Shown here: positions 10,101 to 21,914 of the stretch, in pieces
Layout of the letters: every line of letters begins with the position of its first letter
Position numbering within the stretch: position 1 is the stretch's first letter
Assembly (NCBI RefSeq): GCF_932294415.1
Contig: NC_065538.1
Location: 81,357,834-81,421,833 of the forward strand
Length of the DNA: 64,000 bases
Direction of reading: 5' to 3'
Source: Quercus robur
Lineage: Eukaryota; Streptophyta; Magnoliopsida; Fagales; Fagaceae
Notes under the pieces: generated by a model
What the model saw: only the letters and a program-made list of their open reading frames with translations
The model's database searches: none
What the model was told of the DNA's origin: nothing
Program-made: the position numbers and the translations under genes

Positions 10101-11382
10101 CAAGTTCTAAATAGGCGAGACGAATGTAAAGATCAACTCCGCTGCTGGACAATTGGTTTGTGTCAATTAAGTTTCTAGTCCATGACATACACCCTATGCC
10201 AATATCATATGCATAAGCTATACATGAACAATTCTGTAAACACTGCTGCCTGCAGTCATCTTCAAGAGCAGCTGACCATTCTGCAAAGTTTGGCACCTTC
10301 ATCATTTTCAGTTTCAAAAACCCATCCATTTTGTCGGCTTCACTGCCAGTACTGTTCACCCTCCCACACTGCAACGGTGTCCTCCTCACACATCCACTAG
10401 TCCAATTTCCTCTATTCCATTCTTTTGTGTCATTTGGCTTAAACCCCCGTAAACAGCTGCAAATTGGTGAGTTCCGTGAATAACAGCTTCCAAATTCACC
10501 ACACTTACCATAAAAATGGCACTCACTCTTCAAAGCTTTCCGCAAGACCTTCCAATCTTCCTTCTCATTATCCCAATATCTTAGCTCCATATCTCCTTGC
10601 GTAGTCAGGACAATATGTGACAAAGACATGTTCACATAAAAGAAACTTAAAACAAATGTTCCGTCTTGATCCTCTACGAAACTAAATCCATTTTGAAATA
10701 CATGATACATTTCTTGCATTCCACTAAAGGTCCGACCACTCCATGGGCCACTGCGCCAAAATGGGCTCCCGTCTTTCCAAACAAATGCTTGAGGAGGATG
10801 TTGAGGTTGAACACCACTCAAGAAGCTTCCGATGGATGGATCAGAAGGGCTTTTCCATGATGTACACTGAACTTTCTTACCTGTTCTTACATTACTACTA
10901 ATTTTCATATTGGGCAACATTGTATTAGTAGGAAATTGGGAACTCTCCCATATGATTGTCCCTGTAGTGTCTTGTAAGACAAGGTTCCCTGAATCTAAAA
11001 GCTGGGCTTTTGAATTGACAACAGAGTTTATGACTTCTGATGACCAAAGAATCTTTTTTTGTCCATCTAATACGACAAGATTTCCATCCTTAAATATGGT
11101 AAGAACCCCAGAAGCATCTTTGAGGGGTTTTTGTCTGTTAGCTACCCATACCCATTGGGCAGGGGAAACAGAATTTTTATTATACCATATTCCGACATAG
11201 CGATTGGTTGAATTTACCGGGCTGAAGAATCCCAGTTTGAACGTACTACCATTGGAGATTATGTAATCAGAGTCTTTGTCTTTGATGGATTGAGAAGATC
11301 TAATGGTGTCTATGGCAAGGACTAAGTTTAAACAAAGGCAACAAAGGACAGACAAGAAGTTTATCATACCAACAGGCCCCAT
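10101..11382 (-). CDS. RLK1 exon 1: intact S-domain ectodomain (B-lectin, SLG, PAN)
   Basis: This is an open frame of 1282 bp from ATG at 11382 to the splice donor after AYLELG (GT at 10100-10099). I chose this Met rather than the one at 11442 because it is followed directly by a hydrophobic signal peptide (INFLSVLCCLCLNLVLA), and the upstream Met lies at the putative TATA box. Domain order is: mannose-binding B-lectin (about residues 22-150, GFFSPVNSTNRYVGIWY), S-locus glycoprotein region (WRSGPWSGRTFSG), cysteine-rich EGF-like block, and PAN/apple domain (CRQQCLQNCSCIAYAY). This is the usual size and arrangement for exon 1 of the family. If the exon 1 donor is not used, the frame runs on to a stop in intron 1 at 9994. 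That would give a soluble protein of about 460 residues. Confidence 0.88.
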
Positions 11383-11429
11383 AGCTTGTTCGAACAAACT
11401 TGGTGTGAGAATGCGGAACAGGGGGGCAT

Positions 11430-11440
11430 GTTTATATAAC
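11430..11440 (-). promoter_or_regulatory. Putative TATA box of RLK1
   Basis: The minus strand reads GTTATATAAAC, ending 47 bases upstream of the chosen ATG at 11382. Position and sequence suit a plant TATA box with a short 5' leader. No transcript evidence is available. Confidence 0.4.
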
Positions 11441-11701
11441 AATTTATGGTTGGTTGCTCTCTAGGATAAATCTCCAGACTTTCGTGAGTCTAACAACCCA
11501 TAAAATACGTCAAGCAATAAAAATTCAACAAAGACCTAAAAGTCTCCATTTGCTCTTTTCAATAACATTGTGTCACTTACCAAGAGTTTGTAGCTCAACT
11601 GATGATTTCTTATGTTTCTAATACAGATGTTCAAATTCTCCCTCCCCAATTGTAACTATTAAGTTATCAAAAAAAATATGGATTAATATTCACAGGGACA
11701 C

Positions 11702-13654
11702 TGTAACACCCCATAATTTTATTACTAATTTCTTTTTTATACATAATTTAAAAAGGGGGCCCACAATTAAATGGATTCAATTGACTTGAACCTAAGATAT
11801 TTAAATTAGATGATTATTATGGTATAAGAGGCTCAAGTGAGATGGCATAAGTGTGTATATATATATATATATATATAGGCCTTGATAAGCTTTAAAAACC
11901 CTAACCTTTTTCCTCTTAAGCTACATGTGTATATATATAGGAGGATTCCTTTTGTTTCAACCGCAACACACTATTAAGCTTTTCTTTTCTTCTATGCGAT
12001 TAGGGTTTGTGCATGAATTTATTTTAGTACCTATAAGCGTCAGTCCATGAACCTAATCTATCATTATATTAATGGTAAAAGGACTCCTATGATTGTTACC
12101 ATACTTAGACTAGGCAAGTACATATAGGCATGTGTCATGGAATGGAGCTAGGAGGCGTTGGTCTCATGATTCTCCACCTATCCTTATATTAATGGAAAAG
12201 ATGTCCTATAATTGTTATTATATTATATTAGGAATGATGTATATAGCTTTTTGTTTTTCCCCTATTTTCATCCTCAAATATAAACATGACCCTTTCAGCA
12301 ACTAGCAGGTTGAGATGACTTCTTAAAACTAGAAATTTTCAACAAAGAAAAATATCTAGATATTTCTTATACCCTTTCCAATGACATCAAAATAATGCCT
12401 TCATTGTTTTTCTATATTAGCAAAGAAAATGTCCACTAACTAGGGATGAAATTGGGCAGTAGAGAGGAAAAGAAATTTGAGCAGAACTAGGCCCTACATA
12501 TAGTTTGAACTTATAAGGCAGCCTTCAGTGACTGCAATCAGAATGGTGCAGTGGAAGTGTATCTCAAAGAATCTAACATCTCTGTAGGCTTTAGTATTGA
12601 TAGATAAAACTATTTAAGTGTGAAAATAGATTTTTAAGTGAGAAATTCGTGTATTGATGGACCTATTTTTGGTGTTGCTAGGTTCTAATTCTACTGATTA
12701 TTGTGACTCAAGCGTGAATGATTTCATTTTTGCAAATAAGAGATATGTGGTGTTTACTAATTTTGGGGGATTTTCCCAAAACAATTTTGATTATGAAACT
12801 ATCCTTATATCAAAGAAATATGTTGATATTCTATTAATATATTGATATCCTATAAATGTTTGATATGCACATTGTATGGAGACGTTGACTATTTGTTATA
12901 TGAAAAACTTGTGGGACAATGTAAACTTATTTAAATTTGTATGTGTGGAGAAATCTTTGTATTTTTTAGTATTATGACAAGATTATTTGTTGTGAGCATC
13001 TTGAATTTGTTTTGAATCCTATGACAAGTCATGATTAAAAGCTCAGTGTTGTATTAGTCCTTAGTAAGGGACAATCATACTATAGCTAGTCCTTAACAAG
13101 GGACAGTCCCAGAAAATGGGACAGTGCACATTTGGTAGCTCCTTAGTAAGAGAGTATACCATTTAGGATCCGAAAATGGAGCTCCTTAGCAAGGGAGTGC
13201 ACCTTCAGGTTCCAAGGGCGCTACCCTAAAGTAAAGGGATGAAAAAGGGGTTCCAATCCCAAAAAGGAGACAGCATAATCCTATCAACGAGGCGTAAACA
13301 TTAACCACAAGAAAAGTCTAGGAAATTTTTTATATGATGGTGTTGTTATATTATGATGACTCACAATATAATTATATTTTCTTTATATGAAATATTTGAT
13401 GTTAAAAATATAGATGATTTGAAAGTTATAAATTTATTGTATGGATTATTCATTTAAAAGGTTTGTTCCAAAACCCCAATGTTAGTGAATTCCACTTATT
13501 GAGTTATCTCACCCCCCCCCCCCCCTCTTTTATTTCCCCTTACAGATACATTAGAGGGATCATTGAAGTAGAGATTCTTGAAACACAACAGTTACAAATT
13601 ATATTGTAGAACTAAGGATTTTATTATTATTATTTATGATTTGGGGGCATTACA
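11702..13654 (+). mobile_element. Solo LTR of the gypsy family (1953 bp)
   Basis: It starts TGTAACACCCCATAATTTT and ends GGGGGCATTACA. It has the same internal order as the LTR at 362-2652, including the CCTTAGCAAGG-type cluster (about 13060-13200), a C-run near 13511-13525 and the GTTAGTGAATTCCACTTATT block. There is no PPT, PBS or coding DNA next to it. Flanking pentamers are GACAC (11697-11701) and CACAC (13655-13659), four of five matching. This suggests an old target duplication and LTR-LTR recombination. Confidence 0.88.
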
Positions 13655-13659
13655 CACAC

Positions 13660-13875
13660 TCTCACTAAGGATATATAAGATATATCTTTTGTTAATCTCC
13701 TTTTGTTCCACAACAATAGCATTTCTTGAATCTTCTTCTTCCCATCATTTCTCACCTTACCATTATTCTTCTTCCAAGCCTTCCTCCACATTATTCCTCA
13801 CATATCCGTTACTCTTCCTACAACTCTTCTTTTTCCTTTTTTGACTCATTTTCTTCTTATCTTATTTCATATAAA
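13660..13875. other. Intergenic, pyrimidine-rich
   Basis: C/T-rich low-complexity sequence. Predicted small ORFs here are composition artefacts, and I see no gene. Confidence 0.6.
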
Positions 13876-14100
13876 CTAGTAAGTTGCCCATGTGATGCAC
13901 GGATAATGTTGTAATATTTTATGTAAAATGGTTTTGAAAAATGTTGTACATATATTATAGCATAATTGTTATAGAATTTTGTTAGTAATGAGTTCATCAT
14001 AAAAGAGGATACAATTATAATTGCTCATACATATCCATTATAATTATTTAGTTCAAGTAATGAGAAATAAAAATAAAATAAAAAATAAAAAATAAAAAAA
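13876..14100 (-). mobile_element. Helitron 3' end (minus orientation) and adjoining body
   Basis: Read on the minus strand the end is CCGTGCATCACATGGG (imperfect hairpin), then CAACTTA and CTAG before T. The next 200 bp, with the block GTTAGTAATGAGTTCATCAT, is repeated at 25042-25420, defining a family. The right limit is approximate. Confidence 0.6.
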
Positions 14101-14163
14101 CTTTGGAGGAACACTGTAGAATAAAAGTTGATATAAAATGCGTTTTTCTATTTCTCCTTAATT

Positions 14164-14199
<36 letters not shown>

Positions 14200-14299
14200 T
14201 CCCAAACACCCACATTCAATCACATCATTTACAAAACCCACAAATCTACAACGTTTCACCTTAACATTTGAATGCTCGAAAATGTGTTAAAAACACAAG

Positions 14300-14886
14300 A
14301 GCTGTTTAGACCCCCAAATTAAAAATTACGGCTCGATTGATTTTACTCTAACTTATACTAAGTGCAGAATAGAGTAAATGCGAGCGGATAAACAACATAA
14401 CTACTCTACACCATATTCATTAAAACATAGCAGTAAAATGAAAGTTAAAAGAGTAGGGAAGAAGAATACAAACACAAGATAACACGCCGATGTGTTATCG
14501 AAGAGGAAACCGAAGAACTTGGTGAAAAACCTCTCCACCGCCCTCTAAGCGGTAATCGATCCACTAGACAATCAGTTGGGATACACGAATAGCAAGAGAC
14601 CCTCTAAGCCTAATCTACCTAATGCACCTAAGCCCCCCAAGCTCCTACTCCAATAAGGCTTCTCAGAACTGTGTCTTGTCTAGCTCTTCGGATCCCGCAA
14701 TACGCTCGATTGCATCCGCCAAAGCTTGGCTTCTTTCAATGCTTCTCAGCAGCACCGAAACATCACTTGACACTCTAAAAGGATGTGATAAGTGTTTGGG
14801 TTATCAACCTCTCAAGGGTATGGAAATAGAGAGGTAGAAGTTGAGGAAAATCCACAATGAATTGTGTAGAGAATCGTGGGTATAAT
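14300..14886. repeat. Dispersed repeat A, left half (interrupted by the gypsy element)
   Basis: An unclassified repeat with blocks such as GCCGATGTGTTATCGAAGAG and CTCTCCACCGCCCTCTAAGC. The same kind of sequence recurs at 31440-31990 and 35540-36434. It continues across the gypsy insertion at 24086-24535: the copy at 31440 runs uninterrupted from the left-half sequence (AGAGAATCGTGGG-like) into the right-half sequence (CAATCTCTAACTC-like). It has no convincing coding region. It could be a non-autonomous retroelement, but I cannot assign it. Confidence 0.65.
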
Positions 14887-17057
14887 TGTAATGCCCCAAA
14901 AATCATAAGCAATAAAAGTCAATTTAATCTGAATAATCCATAAAAATATTAAATAAAAGAAACCAGCAACCTTAAATCTCATCACAAATGTTAGAGCTCT
15001 AATTCACCAAAGACAAAACATCCTCAAAATAATTCTCCAATACAATGTTTAATGCCATAAAAATAATAATAACATCCTTAGTTTCACAAAATAGTTCGTA
15101 ACTGCTGTCTCCCAAGAATCTCTACTCCAATAATCCCTCTAATGTATCTGTAATGGGAAATAGAGGGGGGGGGGGGGGTGAGATAACTCAATAAGTGCAA
15201 TTCACTAACATTGGGGTGTGGGAACAAACCATTTAAATGAATATTCCATACAACAAAGTTATAAGTTGCAAAATTATCTATACTTTAACATCAAATATTT
15301 CATATAAAAATATCATTATATTGTGAGCCATCATAATGTACCAATGCCATCATATAAACAATTTTCTAGGCTTTTCTCGTGATCAACGTTTACGCCCCAT
15401 TGATAGGGTTGTGCTGTCCCCTTTTTGGGACTGGAACCTCCTTTTCGTCCCCTTCTTAAGGATGGCTCCTTTCAAATCTAAAGGTGCACTTCCTTGCTAA
15501 GGAGCTTCCTTTTCGGATCCTCAATAGTATACTCCCTTGCTAAGGAGCTATCAAATGTGCACTGTCCCTTTTTCTGGGATCGTCCCTTGCTAAGGACTAG
15601 TTGCAGTATAATGGTCCCTTGCTAAGGACTAAATACAATACTGGGCTTTTAATCACGACTTGTCATAGGTTTTCAAAACACATTTCAAGATGCTCACAAA
15701 AATAATCCATTCATAGTTCTTAAAAATATAAGGATATATTCACACATACAAGTTTAAATAAATTTAGGTTGTCCCACAAGTTTTTCATAAAACGAATAGT
15801 CAATGTAAACATCAAACATTTATAAAATATCAATTTATATATAGAATATCAACATATTTATTTGATATAGAATAATTTAATAATCAACACTCTTTTGGGA
15901 AAACCCCCAAAATTAGTAAACACCACTTACCTCTTAGTTTCAAAAATAAAGGAAATCAACCTCCCTTGAATCACAACAATTCAGTAAAATTAGAACCTAG
16001 CAACACCAAAAATAGGTTCATCAATACACAATTTCTCACTTAAAAAAAAAAAAAAATCTATTTTCACACTTAAACGATTTTATCAAGACAATACTGATAT
16101 ATCCAAATTCTCTATTTATTCACTTAACTATCTAATTCACCCTAATATTATATATATTCAATCTAAGTCCTATTCCCACAAATGCTCTGGCAAAGCAATT
16201 CATCAAGTTGAGGCAGCTTGGGAAATTCTCCATCACACAATTTACAATTGTATGGGTGTAATAGAAGATCATAACACCAACTTCATTGTTAGATTCCCAG
16301 ATTGGGATCCATCAAATACCAGCCCTTCTTTTAAAAGCTTTAGATCTTCATAGTAAAAAGTTATTATATATATTCAATCAAATATAGGAAGCCACGTACT
16401 AGACTTACTATCAATCTTGTTGCCTATTGTCCCTTTAATACCGCTGGACTAGTTTTAGACAATAATAAAAGGTGATGGTTAATCGATCAACAATTGAGGC
16501 TATGTGTGAATATTAACCACAAGCACTCTTTTCCCTTTAACATGGTGACAAAATCCAAGCCTATTACTCTATTTGGTTCAATTTCAAAGTCTGTGGCCCT
16601 TTCCTGACATATTGACCATTCCTTATCTAATATAATACAATTATAGGAGCCCTTTTCTATTAGTATAATGATAGTCTAGGTTCATAACAATTGCTAGGTA
16701 TTGACTATTCAAACTTCTTAAATCTAGGGCATGAGAAAATCATACCTTTAGACTCCAACTCAATGCCACAGTGAAGAAAGGCAAAGTTCAATAGTCGGCT
16801 GAAGCAAAAGGAAGCCCCATCAATAAAATACACGTGTGACAAAAGAGGAAGAAGGCTAGGGTTTTATTTTTATTTTTTTTAAAGCTTATCAAGGCCTATA
16901 TATTTACTTATGCCACCTCACTTGGGCTTCATATCCCATAGTATTTATCTAATTTTTAATATCTTAGGCCCAAGTCAATTTAATCCATTTAATTGTAGGC
17001 CTCCTTTATAATTTACGCATAATAATTAAATTGATATCAAAATTATGGGGTGTTACA
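14887..17057 (-). repeat. 3' LTR of the complete gypsy element
   Basis: On the plus strand it starts TGTAATGCCCC and ends GGGGTGTTACA. It is 2171 bp, the same length as its partner at 21915-24085, and is flanked on the inner side by the PPT. Confidence 0.94.
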
Positions 17058-17070
17058 TCCTTCCCCCCTA
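17058..17070 (-). other. Polypurine tract of the complete gypsy element
   Basis: The minus strand reads TAGGGGGGAAGGA directly before the 3' LTR. It matches the tract at 349-361. Confidence 0.85.
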
Positions 17071-17074
17071 AAAA

Positions 17075-18518
17075 AAAAAAAAATTCGTCTTCGAAATTGT
17101 ACATACCTTCGTTAACTAATAACTTTGGATACTTTAATTTCATCTCATCTTCTCACTCCCAAGATGCCTCCTCCACTGTGTGATTCTTCTAAAGGACCTT
17201 AACCAATGATATGGTCTTGGTGCATAGCACTTGATCCTTGTGGTCAAGAATTTGGATTGGAACTTCCTCATAAGTCAAGTTGTCTTTGATCTTAAGTGGC
17301 TTATAGTTCAAGACATGTGAAGGATCCAGGATGCACGTCCGCAGCATGGAAACATGAAACACATTATGCACTCCTGCAGGTGTAGGTGGTAAGGCTAACT
17401 CGTAGGCAACTTTACCAATGCGTTTTAGGATCTCAAATGGACCAACAAATCTAGGACTCAACTTCCCCTTCTTCCGAAATCTCATCACACCCTTCATTAG
17501 GGCAACTTTCAAAAATACCATATCTCTAACTTCAAATTCTACTTTCCTTCTCAAGTTGTCATAATAACTCTTCTGTCAACTTTGTGCTGTTTGCAATCTT
17601 TTACGAATCAGATTAATCTTCTCAGATATCATTTGAATGATTTCTGGCCCCAACAATTTCCTCTCATCAACCTCTTCCCAACACAATGGGGACTTGCATT
17701 TTCTACCATACAAAGCCTCATAGGGAGCCATCTCAATACTAAAGTGGTAGCTATTATTATAGGCAAATTCCACTAAAGACAAGTATTTTTCCCAACTTCC
17801 TTTGAAATCCAATATACAAGCCCTTAACATATCCTCTAAAGTACGAATAGTCCTTTATGATAGACCATTTTTTTGCGGGTGGAAGGCTATACTAAAACTA
17901 AGATTAGTAGCCAAAGCTTTATGTAGGCTTTCCCAAAACTTTGAGGTGAATCTTGGGTCTCAATCTGACACAATTGATGCTGGAACTCCATGAAGACTCA
18001 CAATCTCATCAATATATATATATCTGTGCTAGCTGATCAAGTGAGTAATTCATCTTAACTGAAATAAAATGTGTTGTTTTCATCATCCTATCCACCATTA
18101 CCCAAATGGCCTCATGTCCCTTAGGAGATCTTGGCAAACGAGTCACAAAATCCATACATATATGCTCCCACTTCCACTCAGGAATGGGAAGTGGCAATCC
18201 TGAAGGTTTCTGGTGTAGTGCCTTAATTTTTTGACAAGTCAAGTATTGCTCCACAAACTAAGCTATCTCTCTCTTCATGTTATTCCACCAATAAGTTTCT
18301 CGAATGTCACGATACACTTTTGTGCTACCAGGGTACACTGAGTATGGGGTACGATGGGCTTCTTCCATAATCTCCTTCTTTAATGCAACATCATTTGGCA
18401 CACAAAGTATTTTTCCAAACCTCAAGACACCATCATTAGACACATTAAATCCTGGTGTCTTCCCTTCTTGTACTTCTTCTATGATCTTTATAGTTTATGC
18501 ATCATCAACCTGTGTACT
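17075..18518 (-). pseudogene. Gypsy integrase and chromodomain-like tail (broken)
   Basis: The order seen is: an N-terminal zinc-binding-like region (EEAHRTPYSVYPGSTKVYRD, TCQKIKALHQKPSG); the catalytic core with MDFVTRLPRSPKGHEAIWV; then VEFAYNNSYHFSIEMAPYEA. It ends with FVGPFEILKRIGKVAYELAL and the LVKVL...EEASW tail. Stops occur at 18519, about 18496, 18258, near 17960 and 17576, plus more in the tail. A frameshift lies at a TATATATATA run (18011-18022), where the frame changes relative to everything upstream. This looks like microsatellite slippage. The product would integrate element DNA in an active copy. Confidence 0.88.
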
Positions 18519-20126
18519 CTAAATCTTCTTAATCAAATTGGGTTGTATTGTCAAACTGGCCATAAAGACTTGGGAATCACCCATGACAATTTCAATTCCC
18601 ATCCTCTCCAAGTCCTTAATAATCTCCTTTTGAGTAGTTAACAAGGCAGCTGAGAAACTGGAAGACTTCCAACTAAGTGCATCAGCTACCACATTAGCCT
18701 TGCCTGGATGGTAATTGATTGAGCAATCATAATCTTTAATCAACTCAAGCCACCTTTGTTGTCTCATATTCAATTCTTTCTGAGTAAAGAAGTACTTCAA
18801 GCTCTTATAATCTGTATAAATCTCACACCTTTCACCATACAGATAATGTCTCCAAATCTTCAATGCAAACACCATTGCAACTAACTACAAGTCATGAGTG
18901 GGATAATTTTGTTCATAACTCTTTAATTTCCGGGAAGCATATGCTATGACTTTACCATGCTGCATCAACACACAACCCAGACCTTTTCTTGAAGCATCAT
19001 TATAAATGACAAAGCCTCCCAAGTTGCTAGGGATGGTTAGTACTGGTGCAGTGACCAACCTTTGCTTAAGTTCTTGAAAACTCTTCTCACATTCTTCTAT
19101 CCACACAAACTTGGCATTCTTACGAGTTAGTTGAGTCAATGGGGCGGCAATATGGGAAAATCCCTCCACAAACCTCCTATAATAGCCAGCAAGGCCCAAA
19201 AAGCTTCTAATCTCACTCACACTCGTCGGTCTTGGCCAATCAACCACAGCTTCAACCTTACTAGGGTCTACAAAAATCCCTGCCTCAAATATCACATGCC
19301 CTAGGAACACCACTTGATCAAGCCAAAATTCACACTTTTTAAACTTTGCATGTAGCTTCTTCTCCCTCAAAATTTGAAAAACAATTCTCAAGTGCTCTTC
19401 ATGTTCTTCCATGCTTTTAGAGAAGATTAGAATGTCATCAATAAAGACAAGAACAAAGCGGTCTAAGTACTCATGAAATACCCTATTCATCAAGTCCATA
19501 AATGCAGCAGGAGCATTGGCCAATCCAAGAGGCATTACCAAGAATTCATAGTGCCCATACCTAGTCCTGAAAGTTGTCTTAGATATGTCTTCACCCTTGA
19601 TTTTCAACTGGTGATACCCAAAACGAAGTTCAATCTTAGAGAAGACTTGTGCCCCTTGCAATTGATCAAACATGTCATTAATACGAGGGAGAGGGTATTT
19701 GTTTACCACAATAACCTGGCTTAACTCACAGTAGTCAATACACAACCTCATAATCCCATCCTTCTTTTTCACAAATAAAACTGGTGCACCCCAAGGAGAT
19801 GCACTTGGTCTGATGATCCCTTTGTCAAGGAGTTCTTGTAACTGCTCCTTGAGTTCCTTAAGTTCATTTGGTGTCATCCGATATGGTGCTTTCGATATAG
19901 GAGAAGTTCTAGGGAGAAAATCAATGGAGAATTCAATCTCCCTATCTATAGGTATCCCTGGTAGGTCTTCAGGGAAGACATCAGGAAACTCCTTCACAAT
20001 AGGGATATCATCCAACTTCAATATCGCCTTCCTAGTGTCCACCATATGAGCTAGGTACCCTTGGCATCCTTTCCATAACAGATTCTTAGCTCGAAGGGAT
20101 GATATCACCCTAGGTAAAGCATGCAT
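18519..20126 (-). pseudogene. Gypsy reverse transcriptase and RNase H (broken)
   Basis: The RT region contains [26 protein letters not shown], the [20 protein letters not shown] block and the catalytic FIDDILIFS motif. The order is standard for Ty3/gypsy. RNase H follows ([39 protein letters not shown]). A TAG at 18885 separates the two halves where the family normally has a glutamate codon. Around it the frame is unchanged, so this is a point mutation. This is the least damaged part of pol. Confidence 0.92.
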
Positions 20127-20156
20127 CCTAGAGCCCTTAAACCAAAATTCAGGTTC

Positions 20157-20588
20157 TCATAGAGGCCGAAACACCACTTCTTTTCTAAAACAATCTACAC
20201 TAGCATGATAAGCTGCCAGCCATCCCATTCCCAAAATTACATCATAGTCATACATGTCCATCAAAATCAAGTCTGCTAACATTTCCCTATCCTCAATTTG
20301 GATGACACAATACTTAAGCATAGAATTACACACCAAAGAATCACCCATAGGTGTGGCCACAGACAAGTCATAATCCATAAGTCCCGGTTTCTTATCACAT
20401 AACTTAGCATATCGAGAGGAGATAAAAGAGTGTGTAGATCCATAATCAAATAGAATTTTAGCAAAGTTTGAGAATAATGGGAGGATACCTATAACCACAG
20501 TATCTGAAGCTTGAACGTCTTGTGGTGTAAGTGCAAACACTCTCCCTTGTGCCTTCCTCCTCTGATCATCCTTTCTAGGTTGTGCCAT
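20157..20588 (-). pseudogene. Gypsy aspartic protease region
   Basis: The sequence contains LFDYGSTHSFISSRYA, the retropepsin-like active-site block. The family norm at the catalytic position is D-S/C-G-A/S-T-H; here the residues are DYGSTH. It also has DYDVILGMGWLAAYHA. It is in the same frame as gag and RT, ending at a TGA at 20157. It matures the polyprotein in active elements. Confidence 0.85.
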
Positions 20589-20603
20589 TGAGTTTTGTTG
20601 AGG

Positions 20604-21653
20604 AGATGTACAGCTTCTAGCTAGGTGTCCTGTCTTCCCACAATTATAGCAAGCCTTTCCTTCAAAGAAACATGGCTTATCTCCATGAAACCTTCCACAC
20701 GTAGGGCAAGCATTCGAACTTCTACTTTGAGCATTTTGGGGTGGATTCTTATTTTCTGGCTTATTTGATGATGAATTACTCCCAGGCCTCCCAACGGATC
20801 CTTTCTTGTTCCAATGACCTTGAGCATTGCCTTGTCAAAAGCTTATCTGTCCAGTGTTTCTAGGTGGGTTCTCATTCTTAACATTGTTCTTGAAATCTTC
20901 CTCCAGTCTCATAGCTCTCTTAACTGACTTTCCATAATTATCAATCCCTGATGCAATCAGATGGTGTTGAAGTCTCTCATTCAAGCCCTTTTGAAATCTG
21001 CTTGCTTTCTTTGCCTCAGTAAAGATTAAGTGGGGTCCAAAGTGAGATAACTCGATGAATTTAGTTGCATATTGCTCAACAATCATACTTCCTTGTACTA
21101 AATCAGCAAATTCCCTCTCTTTTCGTTCTCGAACCACCTCAGCAAAGTTGTTATCATAGAAAACCCTTTTAAATTTCTCCCAAGTGATGGGGTTTCTCTT
21201 AATGTCCACTCCCTCCAAAATGGCCTTAGTGGATCTCCACCAACACTCAGCTTCCCTAATTAATTTAAAAGTTGCAAACCACAACTTCTGAGAGTCAGTG
21301 CAATCTAAAGCTTCTAACAACTTCTCCATCTGCAAGAACTAGTTCTTAGCTTCCGTGGGATTTGGCTTCCCATCACAAGAAAGGGGATTCTGCTTCATAA
21401 AAGTTTCAAAAGAGCAACCAGCCCTTGCCTTTACTCTACCTGCGCCTCTACTAGCAACATGGGTCAACCTGTCCAACAGTCGGGTAGCAGCTTCATACAA
21501 AGGATCAGTGCATGTCACCCTAGGACGTTCATTATTTCTCATGTCTTGAGTGACTTCAGCCTCAGTATCAACCCTTGCTTTGGTTGGCCTACACAAATTA
21601 ACAATAGGTTCCTCGCTATTGGAATTAGCTACTCTCTTTTTTTTGGGTGGCAT
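20604..21653 (-). pseudogene. Gypsy gag with zinc knuckle (broken)
   Basis: It starts at a basic MPPKKKRVA Met shortly after the PBS. The capsid-like region includes AECWWRSTKA and WEKFKRVFYDNNF. The CCHC knuckle CYNCGKTGHLARSC lies near 20610-20655. The frame is interrupted by TAG at 21339 and TGA at 20835 but is otherwise continuous with protease and RT. Confidence 0.88.
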
Positions 21654-21799
21654 GGTACCTAGTTAACAAAGAAATCAAGAAATATAGATGGTGCAACAAT
21701 TATTACTACTAAACATAAGAAGTAATATTGCCAAAATTATTTAAAATGTCTCATCAAACATAACCTAAATACCAAATGCCCTGACAAGAAAATCAAGAT

Positions 21800-21898
21800 C
21801 ATAACCCAGTTTTCATGTGTCTACAAAATCATAAACTAGTTTTCAAGTATCTACAAAATCATAACCTAGTTTTCAAGTGTCTACAGAATCATAACCTG
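21800..21898 (-). repeat. Short tandem repeat in gypsy leader
   Basis: About three and a half copies of a roughly 30-bp unit (CATAACCTAGTTTTCAAGTG with variants) lie between the PBS and gag. Confidence 0.8.
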
Positions 21899-21910
21899 GC
21901 TCTGATACCA
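21899..21910 (-). other. Primer-binding site (initiator-Met tRNA)
   Basis: The minus strand reads TGGTATCAGAGC, four bases inside the 5' LTR. This is the standard plant iMet PBS. Confidence 0.92.
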
Positions 21911-21914
21911 CAAC

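Larger units (their letters stand above)
6077..11382 (-). pseudogene. RLK1: G-type lectin S-receptor-like Ser/Thr kinase, seven exons, kinase part broken
   Basis: All seven exons of an SD1-type receptor kinase (plasma-membrane receptor) can be placed on the minus strand with GT/AG borders. Exon 1 is 11382-10101 (signal peptide, bulb lectin, S-locus glycoprotein, PAN). Exon 2 is 8575-8468 (transmembrane helix, then WRWIAKHK). Exon 3 is 8393-8188 (juxtamembrane and start of the glycine loop, LGQGGF). Exon 4 is 8096-7886 (catalytic lysine in EIAVKRLS). Exon 5 is 7640-7403 ([12 protein letters not shown] where paralogues have DFGM). Exon 6 is 6637-6487 ([11 protein letters not shown]). Exon 7 is 6385-6077 (DRPIVSVVVSML to stop). 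Two lesions are seen. The end of exon 3 (GPVYK and its donor) is replaced by a small duplication of TACATTTCAAAT-type sequence. Exon 7 has TGA where paralogues have TGG (at about 6381). Exon lengths 211, 238 and 151 match paralogues exactly. It is likely a pseudogene for the full receptor. Confidence 0.9.

Noticed and set aside
10182..11200. Plus-strand ORFs opposite RLK1 exon 1
   Set aside because: Antisense shadows of the S-domain exon.
17582..17776. Plus-strand ORFs across 17.5-21.7 kb
   Set aside because: Antisense shadows of the gypsy gag-pol frame.
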